Below are positions 26,307-33,947 of a stretch of 64,000 nucleotides of DNA, in pieces (within the stretch, counting starts at the first letter, position 1; each line of letters opens with the position of its first letter). The DNA is taken from contig NZ_JAVFVS010000001.1 in the NCBI RefSeq assembly GCF_030929605.1, forward strand, positions 124,001-188,000. The letters are read 5' to 3'. The position numbers and the translations under genes were made by a program. The notes under the pieces were generated by a model. It saw nothing but the letters and a program-made list of their open reading frames with translations. It was not told the origin of the DNA and ran no database searches. This DNA comes from Flavobacterium sp. LHD-80 (GTDB taxonomy: Bacteria > Bacteroidota > Bacteroidia > Flavobacteriales > Flavobacteriaceae).

Positions 26307-26914
26307 GGGGCAAGTTGTTTTATTTGAGTTCTAAAATATCGGTCTAAATTCATAACTAAATCAAATTGAGCGCGTTTTTGCCTTCGGCTTACAGCGGCCT
26401 GATTGATTCCTAATTTTTGCCCAATTTCTTCTTGTGACAATTTCGGATTTTCGATAGCCAAAGCAACAAATTCTGCTGATTGCACTAACCAGCTGTCCAT
26501 AAAAGTAAGTGCCAATTGCAACATCAAATTCATTTTTTCATCAAAAGAAGAATCGCCAGTTCGCAAAGCTAAAGTTACTTTTTGCTTTTTTAAAGTCTCA
26601 AAAAGTTCACCCGAATTTATAAATGCGGCGCCATTGCTTTCGGATATTTTTTCAGCATGATGTGTTTTGTCTCCAAAACCAATACTCATGCGAGCATCTG
26701 ATTTTATTGCGCGTAAATGTGCCTTTACTAAAATAGCAGCTAATAAAGCATCTTCGGGATTTTTGATTTCAATTTGAAATTCATCACCTCGGTACACTTC
26801 CCATTCGCTTGGCGTTTTTCCAAACGGACTAAGAATTTTTTTCAAATCTTCGACCCAATGATTTGATTTCTGCTTTCTTGAACCAATAATGTCGCCTGTA
26901 ATTACACTAGTCAT
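26303..26914 (-). CDS. satD: SatD family protein with C-terminal helix-turn-helix
   Basis: The ATG at 26914 (MTSVITGDIIGSRK) is preferred over a TTG two codons earlier because the -7 element overlaps that TTG. The 203-residue product has the SatD core (ITGDIIGSR; YRGDEFQIEI; RMSIGFGDK), reminiscent of nucleotide-cyclase-like folds. It ends with a clear HTH (LSQEEIGQKLGINQAAVSRR, about residues 159-178). SatD was named from a streptococcal acid-tolerance operon. Its biochemical role is unknown. The four 28-bp repeats just upstream could be its operator. Confidence 0.85.
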   Translation of the reverse strand: MTSVITGDIIGSRKQKSNHWVEDLKKILSPFGKTPSEWEVYRGDEFQIEIKNPEDALLAAILVKAHLRAIKSDARMSIGFGDKTHHAEKISESNGAAFINSGELFETLKKQKVTLALRTGDSSFDEKMNLMLQLALTFMDSWLVQSAEFVALAIENPKLSQEEIGQKLGINQAAVSRRQKRAQFDLVMNLDRYFRTQIKQLAP

Positions 26915-26917
26915 AAC

Positions 26918-26925
26918 CAAATATA
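26918..26925 (-). promoter_or_regulatory. -7 promoter element for satD
   Basis: Minus strand reads TATATTTG. It lies three bases before the ATG at 26914, so a leaderless transcript is predicted. The 28-bp repeats begin at the position expected for the -33 region. Confidence 0.5.
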
Positions 26926-26947
26926 ATTAAAAAATAATAAACTTTCT

Positions 26948-27059
26948 ATTACAAATATAGGTAATATTTTTTATTATTACGTTTTTTGGTAATATTTTAA
27001 TTTATTACCTTTTTAGGTAATTTTTTTAAATATTGCAGTTTTGTGTAATAATTTTGGAT
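26948..27059. repeat. Four imperfect 28-bp tandem repeats between satD and the HMG-CoA lyase gene (candidate operator array)
   Basis: Units start at 26948, 26976, 27004 and 27032. Each begins ATTAC (ATTGC in the last) and has GGTAAT (TGTAAT in the last) at unit position 13, so the key words recur every 28 bp exactly. Unit 3 contains the perfect palindrome ATTACC-N6-GGTAAT. The rest is AT-rich. There are no spacers, so it is not CRISPR. Confidence 0.88.
27049..27056 (+). promoter_or_regulatory. Candidate -7 promoter element for the HMG-CoA lyase gene
   Basis: TAATTTTG lies inside repeat unit 4. It would give a leader of about 65 nt, placing this promoter under control of whatever binds the 28-bp array. 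Confidence 0.4.
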
Positions 27060-27124
27060 TCTGATTAAATTGCTTTTATTTCTTTAAAAAAGAAACTAAC
27101 TTAGCCTTTACAAAAGAAAAAGTT

Positions 27125-27991
27125 TTGAATAAAGAAATCAAGATTATCGAATGCCCGCGAGATGCTATGCAAGGCATAAAGGATTTTATTCCAACAAAAA
27201 ATAAGGTTACTTATATTCAGGCATTGCTTCGTGTAGGTTTTGATACGATTGATTTTGGAAGTTTTGTTTCTCCAAAAGCAATTCCGCAAATGCAGGACAC
27301 CGCCGAAGTTTTGGCACAACTTGATCTTTCGGATACTTCGAGTAAATTACTTTCTATAATTGCTAATACACAAGGCGCAACTTTAGCTTCAGAATTTGAA
27401 TCTATTCAATATTTGGGCTTTCCTTTCTCGATATCTGAAAATTTTCAGATGCGTAATACGCATAAAACCATTGCCGAATCTTTAATTACTTTAAAAGAAA
27501 TTTTAGAGATTGCCGATAAAAAAAATAAAGAAGTCGTGACCTATCTTTCAATGGGTTTTGGAAATCCATATGGAGATCCGTGGAATGTTGAAATAGTAGG
27601 AGAGTGGACCGAAAAACTGGCTGGAATGGGCGTTAAAATTTTATCCCTTTCAGATACCGTAGGAAGTTCAACGCCGGAGGTCATTACGTATCTTTTTTCT
27701 AATTTAATTCCGAAATATCCTCAAATTGAGTTTGGAGCTCATTTGCATACCACTCCAGAAAGCTGGTTCGAAAAGATTGATGCCGCAGCAAAAGCGGGGT
27801 GTACACGTTTTGATGGTGCAATTCAGGGATTTGGAGGTTGTCCTATGGCAACAGATAAATTGACAGGGAATATGCCTACAGAAAAACTGGTTTCTTATTT
27901 TACAGCCAATAAAAAAATAACAGGCTTGAATTCTTTAAGTTTTGAAAGTGCTTATAATGAAGCTTCAAAATTATTTGGCAAGTTTCATTAA
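27125..27991 (+). CDS. Hydroxymethylglutaryl-CoA lyase
   Basis: The start is TTG at 27125, preceded by an A/G-rich stretch. No in-frame ATG precedes the conserved IIECPRDAMQG near residue 8. The 288-residue TIM barrel has the catalytic Asp/Arg region at the N-terminus, GAHLHTTPESW with the metal-binding His pair, and the mobile-loop Cys in GFGGCPMA. It cleaves HMG-CoA to acetoacetate and acetyl-CoA in leucine catabolism. This fits the leucine-type dehydrogenase elsewhere in the window. Confidence 0.92.
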   Translation: MNKEIKIIECPRDAMQGIKDFIPTKNKVTYIQALLRVGFDTIDFGSFVSPKAIPQMQDTAEVLAQLDLSDTSSKLLSIIANTQGATLASEFESIQYLGFPFSISENFQMRNTHKTIAESLITLKEILEIADKKNKEVVTYLSMGFGNPYGDPWNVEIVGEWTEKLAGMGVKILSLSDTVGSSTPEVITYLFSNLIPKYPQIEFGAHLHTTPESWFEKIDAAAKAGCTRFDGAIQGFGGCPMATDKLTGNMPTEKLVSYFTANKKITGLNSLSFESAYNEASKLFGKFH

Positions 27992-28071
27992 AAAAAATCT
28001 TATATTTACTTAACAAAGCAATAAAAGCAACAGTCCCCAGTTGTTACTATTATTTAAAAATTCTTTCAACC

Positions 28072-28623
28072 ATGAAATTGAATTGCATCAATAGTATCCT
28101 AAAGATTTTTGCGGTAGCGATCTTGTTCATTTCCTGTTCGAGTGATCTAGATTTTGATCAGACCAAAGATCTAAAATTAGAACCGGTTTTTGTTGCCAAT
28201 CTCGCTTATTTTGATGTTCCGGCAAATGAATTAGCTGATAATGGTGGAAATCAGATTGGCTATGATTCTAGATATTTTGACGTTTTTAAAAAACAGTTTC
28301 TTCGAGATTATTTAAGTAAAGCTGAATTTGATGTCGAAATTGAAAATACTATTGCGCGTGGTTTTGTCATAAACATGTTGCTTCTCAATTCACAAGATCA
28401 AATTCTGATAACTCAAACTTTTAGCGTTCCTGCTTATAATGGAACTCCAAATGTTATCAAATTTCCTACTGAAGTTTTTGAAAATCAAAGATTAGAACTT
28501 TTAAAACAAACCGAGCGAATTGGTTTTGTTGTACTGATGATGTCTGGAACTCCGCTAGATCAAAACAGTTTAGGAAACTTAAAGTTACGATCAAGTGCAA
28601 CAGCTTATTTTGAGATCCAATGA
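28072..28623 (+). CDS. Lipoprotein of unknown function, partner of the DUF5723 protein
   Basis: The protein has 183 residues. The signal peptide ends in the lipobox LFISCSS. The rest is mainly beta-strand with no motif I recognise. Its stop overlaps the ATG of the next gene (ATGA), so the two are translationally coupled and probably act at the same envelope site. Confidence 0.75.
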   Translation: MKLNCINSILKIFAVAILFISCSSDLDFDQTKDLKLEPVFVANLAYFDVPANELADNGGNQIGYDSRYFDVFKKQFLRDYLSKAEFDVEIENTIARGFVINMLLLNSQDQILITQTFSVPAYNGTPNVIKFPTEVFENQRLELLKQTERIGFVVLMMSGTPLDQNSLGNLKLRSSATAYFEIQ

Positions 28624-30020
28624 GGATAAAATATTTAATTTTAGGACTCCTTTTGCAGTTTTCTTGTTTTTCTCAAAATAAGGAAGTGCTGTACAATTTC
28701 ACGACAATTCCGCAATCTTCATTGGTAAATCCTGGTACCGACGTTTCGTATAAATTTTACTTTGGTTTTCCAGTTTTATCTGGCGTTTCTCTAAATGCAG
28801 GATCGAGCAGTTTTTCAGCATATGATTTATTTGCAGACAATGGAGTCGATTTTAATGATAAAGTTAGAGATGTGATCAATAAATCTTCGCGAAATGATAA
28901 AGTAGTTACAAATCAACAGCTGGAAATATTCACTGGCGGATTTAGAGTTGGCGGGAGAGAAAGTCGTTCCTACGTTTCTTTTGGACTTTATCAAGAATTT
29001 GATTTTTTTATGTACATGCCAAAAGACTTGGCTTTATTGGCTTTAGATGGAAATAAAGATTACATCGGAAAAATGTTTCATCTTAATGATCTTAACGTTA
29101 AAGCTGAAGTACTTTCCGTTTTTCATGTTGGCTTCCATAAAAAAATGAATGATAAATTAGTTCTTGGCGGTCGTGCTAAAATTTATTCCAGCGGTGCAAA
29201 TGCAGTTTCGGTTCACAATTCGGGTTATATATATACAAGTCAGGAACCGGGAACACCAAATCTTTATAATCAAGTTATTTCGTCAAATTTAGAACTGAAA
29301 ACTTCTGGAATTGCGCCCTTTACGAAAGATGAATATGATGGAAATATAGCAACAGATATCGCTCATAATACCTTTTTTAACGGAAGTTTAGGTTTAGGAC
29401 TTGATGCAGGTGTAACGTATTACTTAAAAAAAAATCTTCAGGTTACAGCCAGTATTATCGATCTTGGTTTTGTAAAACAGTCAAAAGATATTGAAACCCT
29501 GACCTACAAAGGAACATATCAATATCAAGGTGCAAATCCTGATTTCATGAATCCAGATGATCCAGAAAATGTTTTTGATGAATTTAAAAAAGCGATTCCG
29601 AGAGACACTTTATATGATAAATATACTACTTGGCGTCCAACAAAAATATATACTTCAGTCGAATATTCTTTTGGAAATTATCGCTCAAATGAAGACTGCA
29701 ACTGTAAACAACAAGTGAAAGAACGCTATAGAAATGCTGCCGGACTTCAGTTTTTTGCTATGTCTGCGCCACGAGAACCACTTGTTGCTTTAACGGCTTT
29801 TTACAAAAGAAATATTTTCGAAAAATTAGATGTAAAAGCCACTTATACAGTCGATACATTTTCAAGTACAAACATTGGTTTGGGGCTGTCTGGCACCATT
29901 GGTATGGTAAATATTTATGCCTTGGCAAATAATATCTTAGAATATAAAGATATATCCAAAGCCAGCAGTGCAGCATTTCAAATTGGTATAAATTTCGTTT
30001 TTCAAGATTCAGAGGAATAA
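28620..30020 (+). CDS. DUF5723 family outer-membrane protein
   Basis: The protein has 466 residues with a signal peptide (about 1-18). Alternating beta strands run to the end (AAFQIGINFVF), fitting an outer-membrane barrel. The opening IPQSSLVNPGTDVSYKFYFG and the FHVGFHKKMNDKLVLGGRAK region match DUF5723 proteins of Bacteroidetes. One Cys-containing loop (NEDCNCKQQVKERYRNA) is unusual. Function unknown. Coupled to the preceding lipoprotein gene. Confidence 0.8.
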   Translation: MRIKYLILGLLLQFSCFSQNKEVLYNFTTIPQSSLVNPGTDVSYKFYFGFPVLSGVSLNAGSSSFSAYDLFADNGVDFNDKVRDVINKSSRNDKVVTNQQLEIFTGGFRVGGRESRSYVSFGLYQEFDFFMYMPKDLALLALDGNKDYIGKMFHLNDLNVKAEVLSVFHVGFHKKMNDKLVLGGRAKIYSSGANAVSVHNSGYIYTSQEPGTPNLYNQVISSNLELKTSGIAPFTKDEYDGNIATDIAHNTFFNGSLGLGLDAGVTYYLKKNLQVTASIIDLGFVKQSKDIETLTYKGTYQYQGANPDFMNPDDPENVFDEFKKAIPRDTLYDKYTTWRPTKIYTSVEYSFGNYRSNEDCNCKQQVKERYRNAAGLQFFAMSAPREPLVALTAFYKRNIFEKLDVKATYTVDTFSSTNIGLGLSGTIGMVNIYALANNILEYKDISKASSAAFQIGINFVFQDSEE

Positions 30021-30081
30021 TTTTCTTAATTCTAAAATAATAATTAGAAGCAATTTCCAGCTGTACATTTCAAGCACTCGA

Positions 30082-30159
30082 GCTAAAAAACTTTTTTTCA
30101 AGGTTTAAAAAGAGCTTCCGTTGGTCGCTTTTTTAAACCAGAAAAAAATGTTTTTTAGC
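30082..30159. repeat. Long imperfect intergenic hairpin upstream of guaB
   Basis: GCTAAAAAACTTTTTTTC at the left pairs over about 33 positions with the segment ending GAAAAAAATGTTTTTTAGC. The apex is about TTCCGTTGGTC. It lies after the DUF5723 gene and before the guaB promoter, and may be a terminator or a member of a repeat family. Confidence 0.6.
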
Positions 30160-30269
30160 TTTTCGTGGCTTTCCATTTCCATCTGGGCTAGGTATCATTG
30201 TTTTGTAAGATGATTCTTGTAAATGCAATTTTATGAATTACTTAGTATTCAAGTTACCAATTTATTCAC

Positions 30270-30277
30270 TATATTTG
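30270..30277 (+). promoter_or_regulatory. -7 promoter element for guaB
   Basis: TATATTTG followed by CACGC. It is downstream of the longest open frame's first codon (30223), showing that translation starts at 30304. Confidence 0.65.
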
Positions 30278-30303
30278 CACGCAATTCAACTAGAAATTGC
30301 ACC

Positions 30304-31776
30304 ATGATAGCACACAACTCCAAGATTATCGGCGAAGGTTTAACTTACGACGATGTATTATTAGTACCTAACTACTCGAATGTGCTTCCTCGCGAAGTGA
30401 GTATCAAATCAAAATTTTCACGAAACATAACATTAAACGTTCCTATTGTATCTGCTGCTATGGATACAGTAACCGAAAGTGCAATGGCAATTGCTATGGC
30501 ACAAGAAGGCGGAATTGGTGTTTTACATAAAAACATGACCATCGAGCAACAAGCTGGAAAGGTTAGAAAAGTAAAGCGTGCAGAGGCTGGAATGATTATC
30601 GATCCAGTAACTTTGCCAATGACTTCGACTATTGCAGACGCAAAAAATGCCATGAAAGAATTCGGAATCGGCGGTATTCCAATCGTTGACGAAAACAGAA
30701 TCCTTAAAGGAATTGTAACCAATCGTGACTTACGTTTCGAAAAAAATGGTGCAAGACCAATCGTTGAGGTAATGACAAGCAAAAACTTAGTAACAGTTGC
30801 CGAAGGAACTTCGTTAGAGCAAGCAGAAGTAGTTTTGCAAGGTCATAAAATTGAAAAACTGCCAGTTGTAAACGATAAAAATGAGTTAGTAGGTTTAATT
30901 ACTTTCAGAGACATCACAAAACTGACTCAAAAACCAATTGCAAATAAAGATTCTTTTGGTCGTTTGAGAGTTGCTGCTGCTATTGGAGTTACTGGAGATG
31001 CAGTTCAAAGAGCTGAAGCTTTAGTTAACGCTGGAGTAGATGCCATCATTATCGATACAGCGCACGGACATACTGAAGGTGTTGTAAATACCTTAAAAGA
31101 AGTAAAATCAAAATTCCCTCAAATAGATGTAATTGTTGGAAACATTGCAACTCCAGAAGCTGCTAAATATTTAGTAGAAAATGGTGCTGACGGTGTAAAA
31201 GTTGGAATCGGACCAGGTTCTATCTGTACTACACGTATCGTTGCAGGTGTTGGTTTTCCTCAGTTTTCAGCAGTTTTAGAAGTTGCTGCAGCTATCAAAG
31301 GAACTGGAGTTCCAGTTATTGCTGATGGTGGAATTCGTTATACAGGAGATATTCCTAAAGCAATTGCTGCAGGTGCTGATTGTGTAATGTTAGGTTCATT
31401 ATTAGCTGGAACTAAAGAATCTCCAGGTGAAACTATTATTTTTGAAGGAAGAAAATTCAAATCTTACCGCGGAATGGGTTCTGTTGAAGCGATGCAAACT
31501 GGTTCAAAAGATCGTTATTTCCAAGATGTTGAAGACGACGTTAAAAAATTAGTTCCAGAAGGAATTGTGGGTCGTGTTCCTTACAAAGGTGAATTAAACG
31601 AAAGTATGCTTCAGTTTATTGGAGGTCTTCGTGCCGGAATGGGATACTGCGGTTCAAAAGATATTCCGACATTACAAGAGTCAGGACGTTTTGTTAGAAT
31701 CACTTCAAGTGGAATTACTGAAAGTCACCCGCACAACGTTACAATTACAAAAGAAGCTCCAAATTATTCTAGATAA
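30304..31776 (+). CDS. guaB: Inosine-5'-monophosphate dehydrogenase
   Basis: The start at 30304 ([20 protein letters not shown]) is fixed by the promoter position. The 490-residue protein is a TIM barrel interrupted by two CBS domains (about residues 95-210). The catalytic Cys is in GPGSICTTR, with the flap around [11 protein letters not shown] and the Arg-Tyr pair nearby. It converts IMP to XMP, the committed step to GTP. With purA in the same window it represents both branches from IMP. Its terminator is shared with the convergent oxygenase gene. Confidence 0.97.
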   Translation: MIAHNSKIIGEGLTYDDVLLVPNYSNVLPREVSIKSKFSRNITLNVPIVSAAMDTVTESAMAIAMAQEGGIGVLHKNMTIEQQAGKVRKVKRAEAGMIIDPVTLPMTSTIADAKNAMKEFGIGGIPIVDENRILKGIVTNRDLRFEKNGARPIVEVMTSKNLVTVAEGTSLEQAEVVLQGHKIEKLPVVNDKNELVGLITFRDITKLTQKPIANKDSFGRLRVAAAIGVTGDAVQRAEALVNAGVDAIIIDTAHGHTEGVVNTLKEVKSKFPQIDVIVGNIATPEAAKYLVENGADGVKVGIGPGSICTTRIVAGVGFPQFSAVLEVAAAIKGTGVPVIADGGIRYTGDIPKAIAAGADCVMLGSLLAGTKESPGETIIFEGRKFKSYRGMGSVEAMQTGSKDRYFQDVEDDVKKLVPEGIVGRVPYKGELNESMLQFIGGLRAGMGYCGSKDIPTLQESGRFVRITSSGITESHPHNVTITKEAPNYSR

Positions 31777-31799
31777 TTTTTAGTTTTCAGTATAAAAAC

Positions 31800-31836
31800 A
31801 AAAGGCGTAAGATTTGATTCTTACGCCTTTTTTATT
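31800..31836. terminator. Bidirectional intrinsic terminator between guaB and the Tet(X)-like gene
   Basis: AAAGGCGTAAGA pairs with TCTTACGCCTTT, with A and T runs on both sides. Confidence 0.85.
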
Positions 31837-31849
31837 TAAATATTTGTTG

Positions 31850-32995
31850 TTAATTATCAATTCGACTATTCAAAATATCTTCTGCCGAAATATCAGAATG
31901 CAATAAATCTTCCATTTTTTTCGTCATACGCTGCGCTTCTAAAGCATATCCAAACATCTTTTTCTCATAATCTTGAATGGCGTTGTCGATTGTTTTAAAT
32001 TTTCCATTGGTTAAGTTTTCGGTTAAATGAAAAGCATCAAATAATCCCATATTTACGCCTTCACCCGCAAACGGAGGCATTAAATGTGCTGCGTCACCAA
32101 CAAGTGTAATATTTGAATGCTCTTTCCAATCTTCTTCCAAAGAAAATAATCTTAAAGGTAAACCCGAAAATTCAGTCGAAACTGCAAAGAATTTTTTATA
32201 ATCATCGCTCCAATTTTTGAATTTTTCGTTTAAAAAAGAAATCACTTCTTTATCATCTTCAAAATTGATTCCGTGATTTAAAACCCAATTTTCATCAGCT
32301 TTAAAGGAAACTCCAAAATGCACTGAACCATCGCCCATAGTATGTGTGTAAAACATTTTTTGTTCACCCATTGCCATTACATTTCCGTTATCATATTTAG
32401 GTTTAAATTCGGGATAATCTTGATCAGGATTTACAATTTCTCCTTGAATAATATAAGTTCCTGAAAGTTGAGGTTCCTGATCACTCACAAATTTTCTAGC
32501 ATTTGATCTTCCACCATTTGCTACAATTACAAAATCGGCTTTGGCTGTTGCACCGTTTTTAAAATCTAAAATATATTGATTTTCTTCTTTTTCAATATTT
32601 GTTAACTGGCTGTCCCAAACAACGGTATTTTCTTGAAGGTTTTCAAGCATAATTTTTCGCAAATCGTTACGGTCAATTTCTGGTCGTGAATACGCATTTG
32701 TTTCGTCCGGCATTTCATCGGCATTGATATTTCCGTGCATGTCAGCCATTTTCTCACCAGTTGGACGTGCGTATTTATAAAACTCTTCCATTAGACCAGC
32801 TTTCTGAATCGCATATTGACCTGAACCAGAATGTATATCCAAAGTTCCGCCAGAGGTTCTAGCTTGTGCATTAATATCTCTTTCGTAAACCGTTACATCT
32901 GCACCGTTAATTTGTAAAATTCGAGCTGTTGTAAGTCCAACTGGACCACCACCAATTATGGCAATTTTTTTATTTTCTATAAGTGAAGTTTTCAT
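31850..32995 (-). CDS. Tet(X)-like FAD-dependent monooxygenase
   Basis: The protein has 381 residues. The Rossmann motif is IAIIGGGPVGLTTARIL (about 11-27). RTSGGTLDIHSGSGQYA and RPEIDRNDLRKIML follow, and the FAD-binding LVGDAAHLMPPFAGEGVNMG lies near residue 300. From memory the order and wording follow Tet(X) closely (YERD, GGTLD, NRNDLR, HFGxSFK, PPFAGxGVN). The conserved Gln and His of the tetracycline pocket look present, but the pocket Arg and the C-terminal contact residues look different. It may hydroxylate tetracyclines or another aromatic substrate. It lies downstream of a TetR gene on the same strand. Confidence 0.85.
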   Translation of the reverse strand: MKTSLIENKKIAIIGGGPVGLTTARILQINGADVTVYERDINAQARTSGGTLDIHSGSGQYAIQKAGLMEEFYKYARPTGEKMADMHGNINADEMPDETNAYSRPEIDRNDLRKIMLENLQENTVVWDSQLTNIEKEENQYILDFKNGATAKADFVIVANGGRSNARKFVSDQEPQLSGTYIIQGEIVNPDQDYPEFKPKYDNGNVMAMGEQKMFYTHTMGDGSVHFGVSFKADENWVLNHGINFEDDKEVISFLNEKFKNWSDDYKKFFAVSTEFSGLPLRLFSLEEDWKEHSNITLVGDAAHLMPPFAGEGVNMGLFDAFHLTENLTNGKFKTIDNAIQDYEKKMFGYALEAQRMTKKMEDLLHSDISAEDILNSRIDN

Positions 32996-33040
32996 TCTAT
33001 TGTATTTTGATATTGTAATTGATATTGATATTGATTTTTA

Positions 33041-33631
33041 TTAAGGAACAAGCGCTTTCAAAACCAGATTAAAAGCTTCGTCCCTAATTTCATCTGTAAA
33101 AACAAAAGGTTTTCCAGACATTGATTTCCCTTCTCTATGAAGTTCTAAAAGGGAATAAAGAGATCCATAAGCAATGCTCCAAAAAATCTCAAATGTCATA
33201 GGAAGAAGTTCTCTTTTTTCAATTGATTTTGTAATGAATCTTTCCATTTCATTTCTGAAATCAGGCGTAATTTCAGAAAGAATAGCATCTGCATAAGTAG
33301 AATGTTTTAACAGTTCAAAACAAGTAGTTTCAAGCAAATGATTAATGACAAATCTCGAACGGTTTTCCCATTGTTTTCGTAATCCGTCAACAAATGACAT
33401 TTCTGAAGAAAATTCGAATAGCATTTCGTCAAAGAAATTTTGACCTATTTCAGTTCCAATTTTCTTAATCAAGTCTTCTTTGTCTGAATAATAAATATAA
33501 AGCGTTGCCACAGAAACGCCACATTCTTTCGCCAGCCGATTCATCCCAAAACCTTCTACGCCTTGTGAAACCAGCATTTCTATTGCTTTTTGTTTTACGA
33601 TTTCTTCTTTATTGATATCTCTTGTTCTCAT
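33041..33631 (-). CDS. TetR/AcrR family transcriptional regulator
   Basis: The protein has 196 residues. The N-terminal HTH (IEMLVSQGVEGFGMNRLAKE, then CGVSVATLYIYYSDKEDLIK, about residues 18-57) is the TetR signature, and the C-terminal helical part would bind a ligand. It is followed after 45 nt by the Tet(X)-like gene. A 22-bp palindrome overlaps its promoter, which suggests autoregulation and ligand-induced expression of the oxygenase. Confidence 0.92.
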   Translation of the reverse strand: MRTRDINKEEIVKQKAIEMLVSQGVEGFGMNRLAKECGVSVATLYIYYSDKEDLIKKIGTEIGQNFFDEMLFEFSSEMSFVDGLRKQWENRSRFVINHLLETTCFELLKHSTYADAILSEITPDFRNEMERFITKSIEKRELLPMTFEIFWSIAYGSLYSLLELHREGKSMSGKPFVFTDEIRDEAFNLVLKALVP

Positions 33632-33650
33632 AATTTTCTGAATTATGGTA

Positions 33651-33658
33651 CAAAGATA
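33651..33658 (-). promoter_or_regulatory. -7 promoter element for the tetR-monooxygenase operon
   Basis: Minus strand reads TATCTTTG, an exact TAnnTTTG, 20 nt before the ATG at 33631. Confidence 0.6.
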
Positions 33659-33663
33659 TAAAT

Positions 33664-33685
33664 AATAAGTGAATGTTCGCTTATT
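33664..33685. promoter_or_regulatory. Palindromic TetR operator
   Basis: Half-sites AATAAGTGAA and TTCGCTTATT are separated by two bases. Ten positions mirror with only one mismatch. The site sits just upstream of the -7 element and covers the spacer and -33 zone, an ideal place for repression. Confidence 0.75.
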
Positions 33686-33695
33686 TATTTTTTTT

Positions 33696-33727
33696 AAGAT
33701 TATAAGATGCTAAGTTTCTAAGGTTCT
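33696..33727. repeat. Octamer array (4 x 8 bp, AAGATNCT type)
   Basis: Consecutive words AAGATTAT, AAGATGCT, AAGTTTCT and AAGGTTCT. It is closely similar to the array at 52448-52479. It lies in the 316-nt gap between the tetR start and the L,D-transpeptidase stop. Confidence 0.75.
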
Positions 33728-33812
33728 GAGTTTTTTTTGGTTTTTGGTTAATGGTTTATTGCTTGTGCTTTTCCGTAAATTTAAATTATAAATTTCAGCT
33801 TAAATTAAATTG

Positions 33813-33832
33813 CCTCCAGCTTTAGCTGGAGG
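33813..33832. repeat. Short hairpin (CCTCCAGCT type)
   Basis: CCTCCAGCT and AGCTGGAGG are separated by two T. A second mini-hairpin GGCTTTAGCC follows about 20 nt later. There is no clear T tail, so it is more likely a repeat than a terminator. Confidence 0.6.
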
Positions 33833-33890
33833 TTTAAATAAGTAAGGAGAAAAGGCTTTAGCCAAATTATTTTGTATTTGTTATAAAAAA

Positions 33891-33927
33891 AATCATCTGA
33901 AACATTTGAATAATGTTTCAGATGATT
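33891..33927 (-). terminator. Intrinsic terminator after the L,D-transpeptidase gene
   Basis: AATCATCTGAAACATT pairs perfectly with its complement across a 5-nt loop, with an A run on the left (T tail on the minus strand). Confidence 0.82.
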
Positions 33928-33947
33928 CTATATAATAAAACTAATTT

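Noticed and set aside
26948..27059. CRISPR array (repeat length 28 would fit)
   Set aside because: The units are directly adjacent with no spacers, they are imperfect and AT-rich, and no cas genes are present.
30223..30303. N-terminal extension of guaB
   Set aside because: The -7 box at 30270-30277 lies inside it, and the conserved IMPDH N-terminus begins at 30304.
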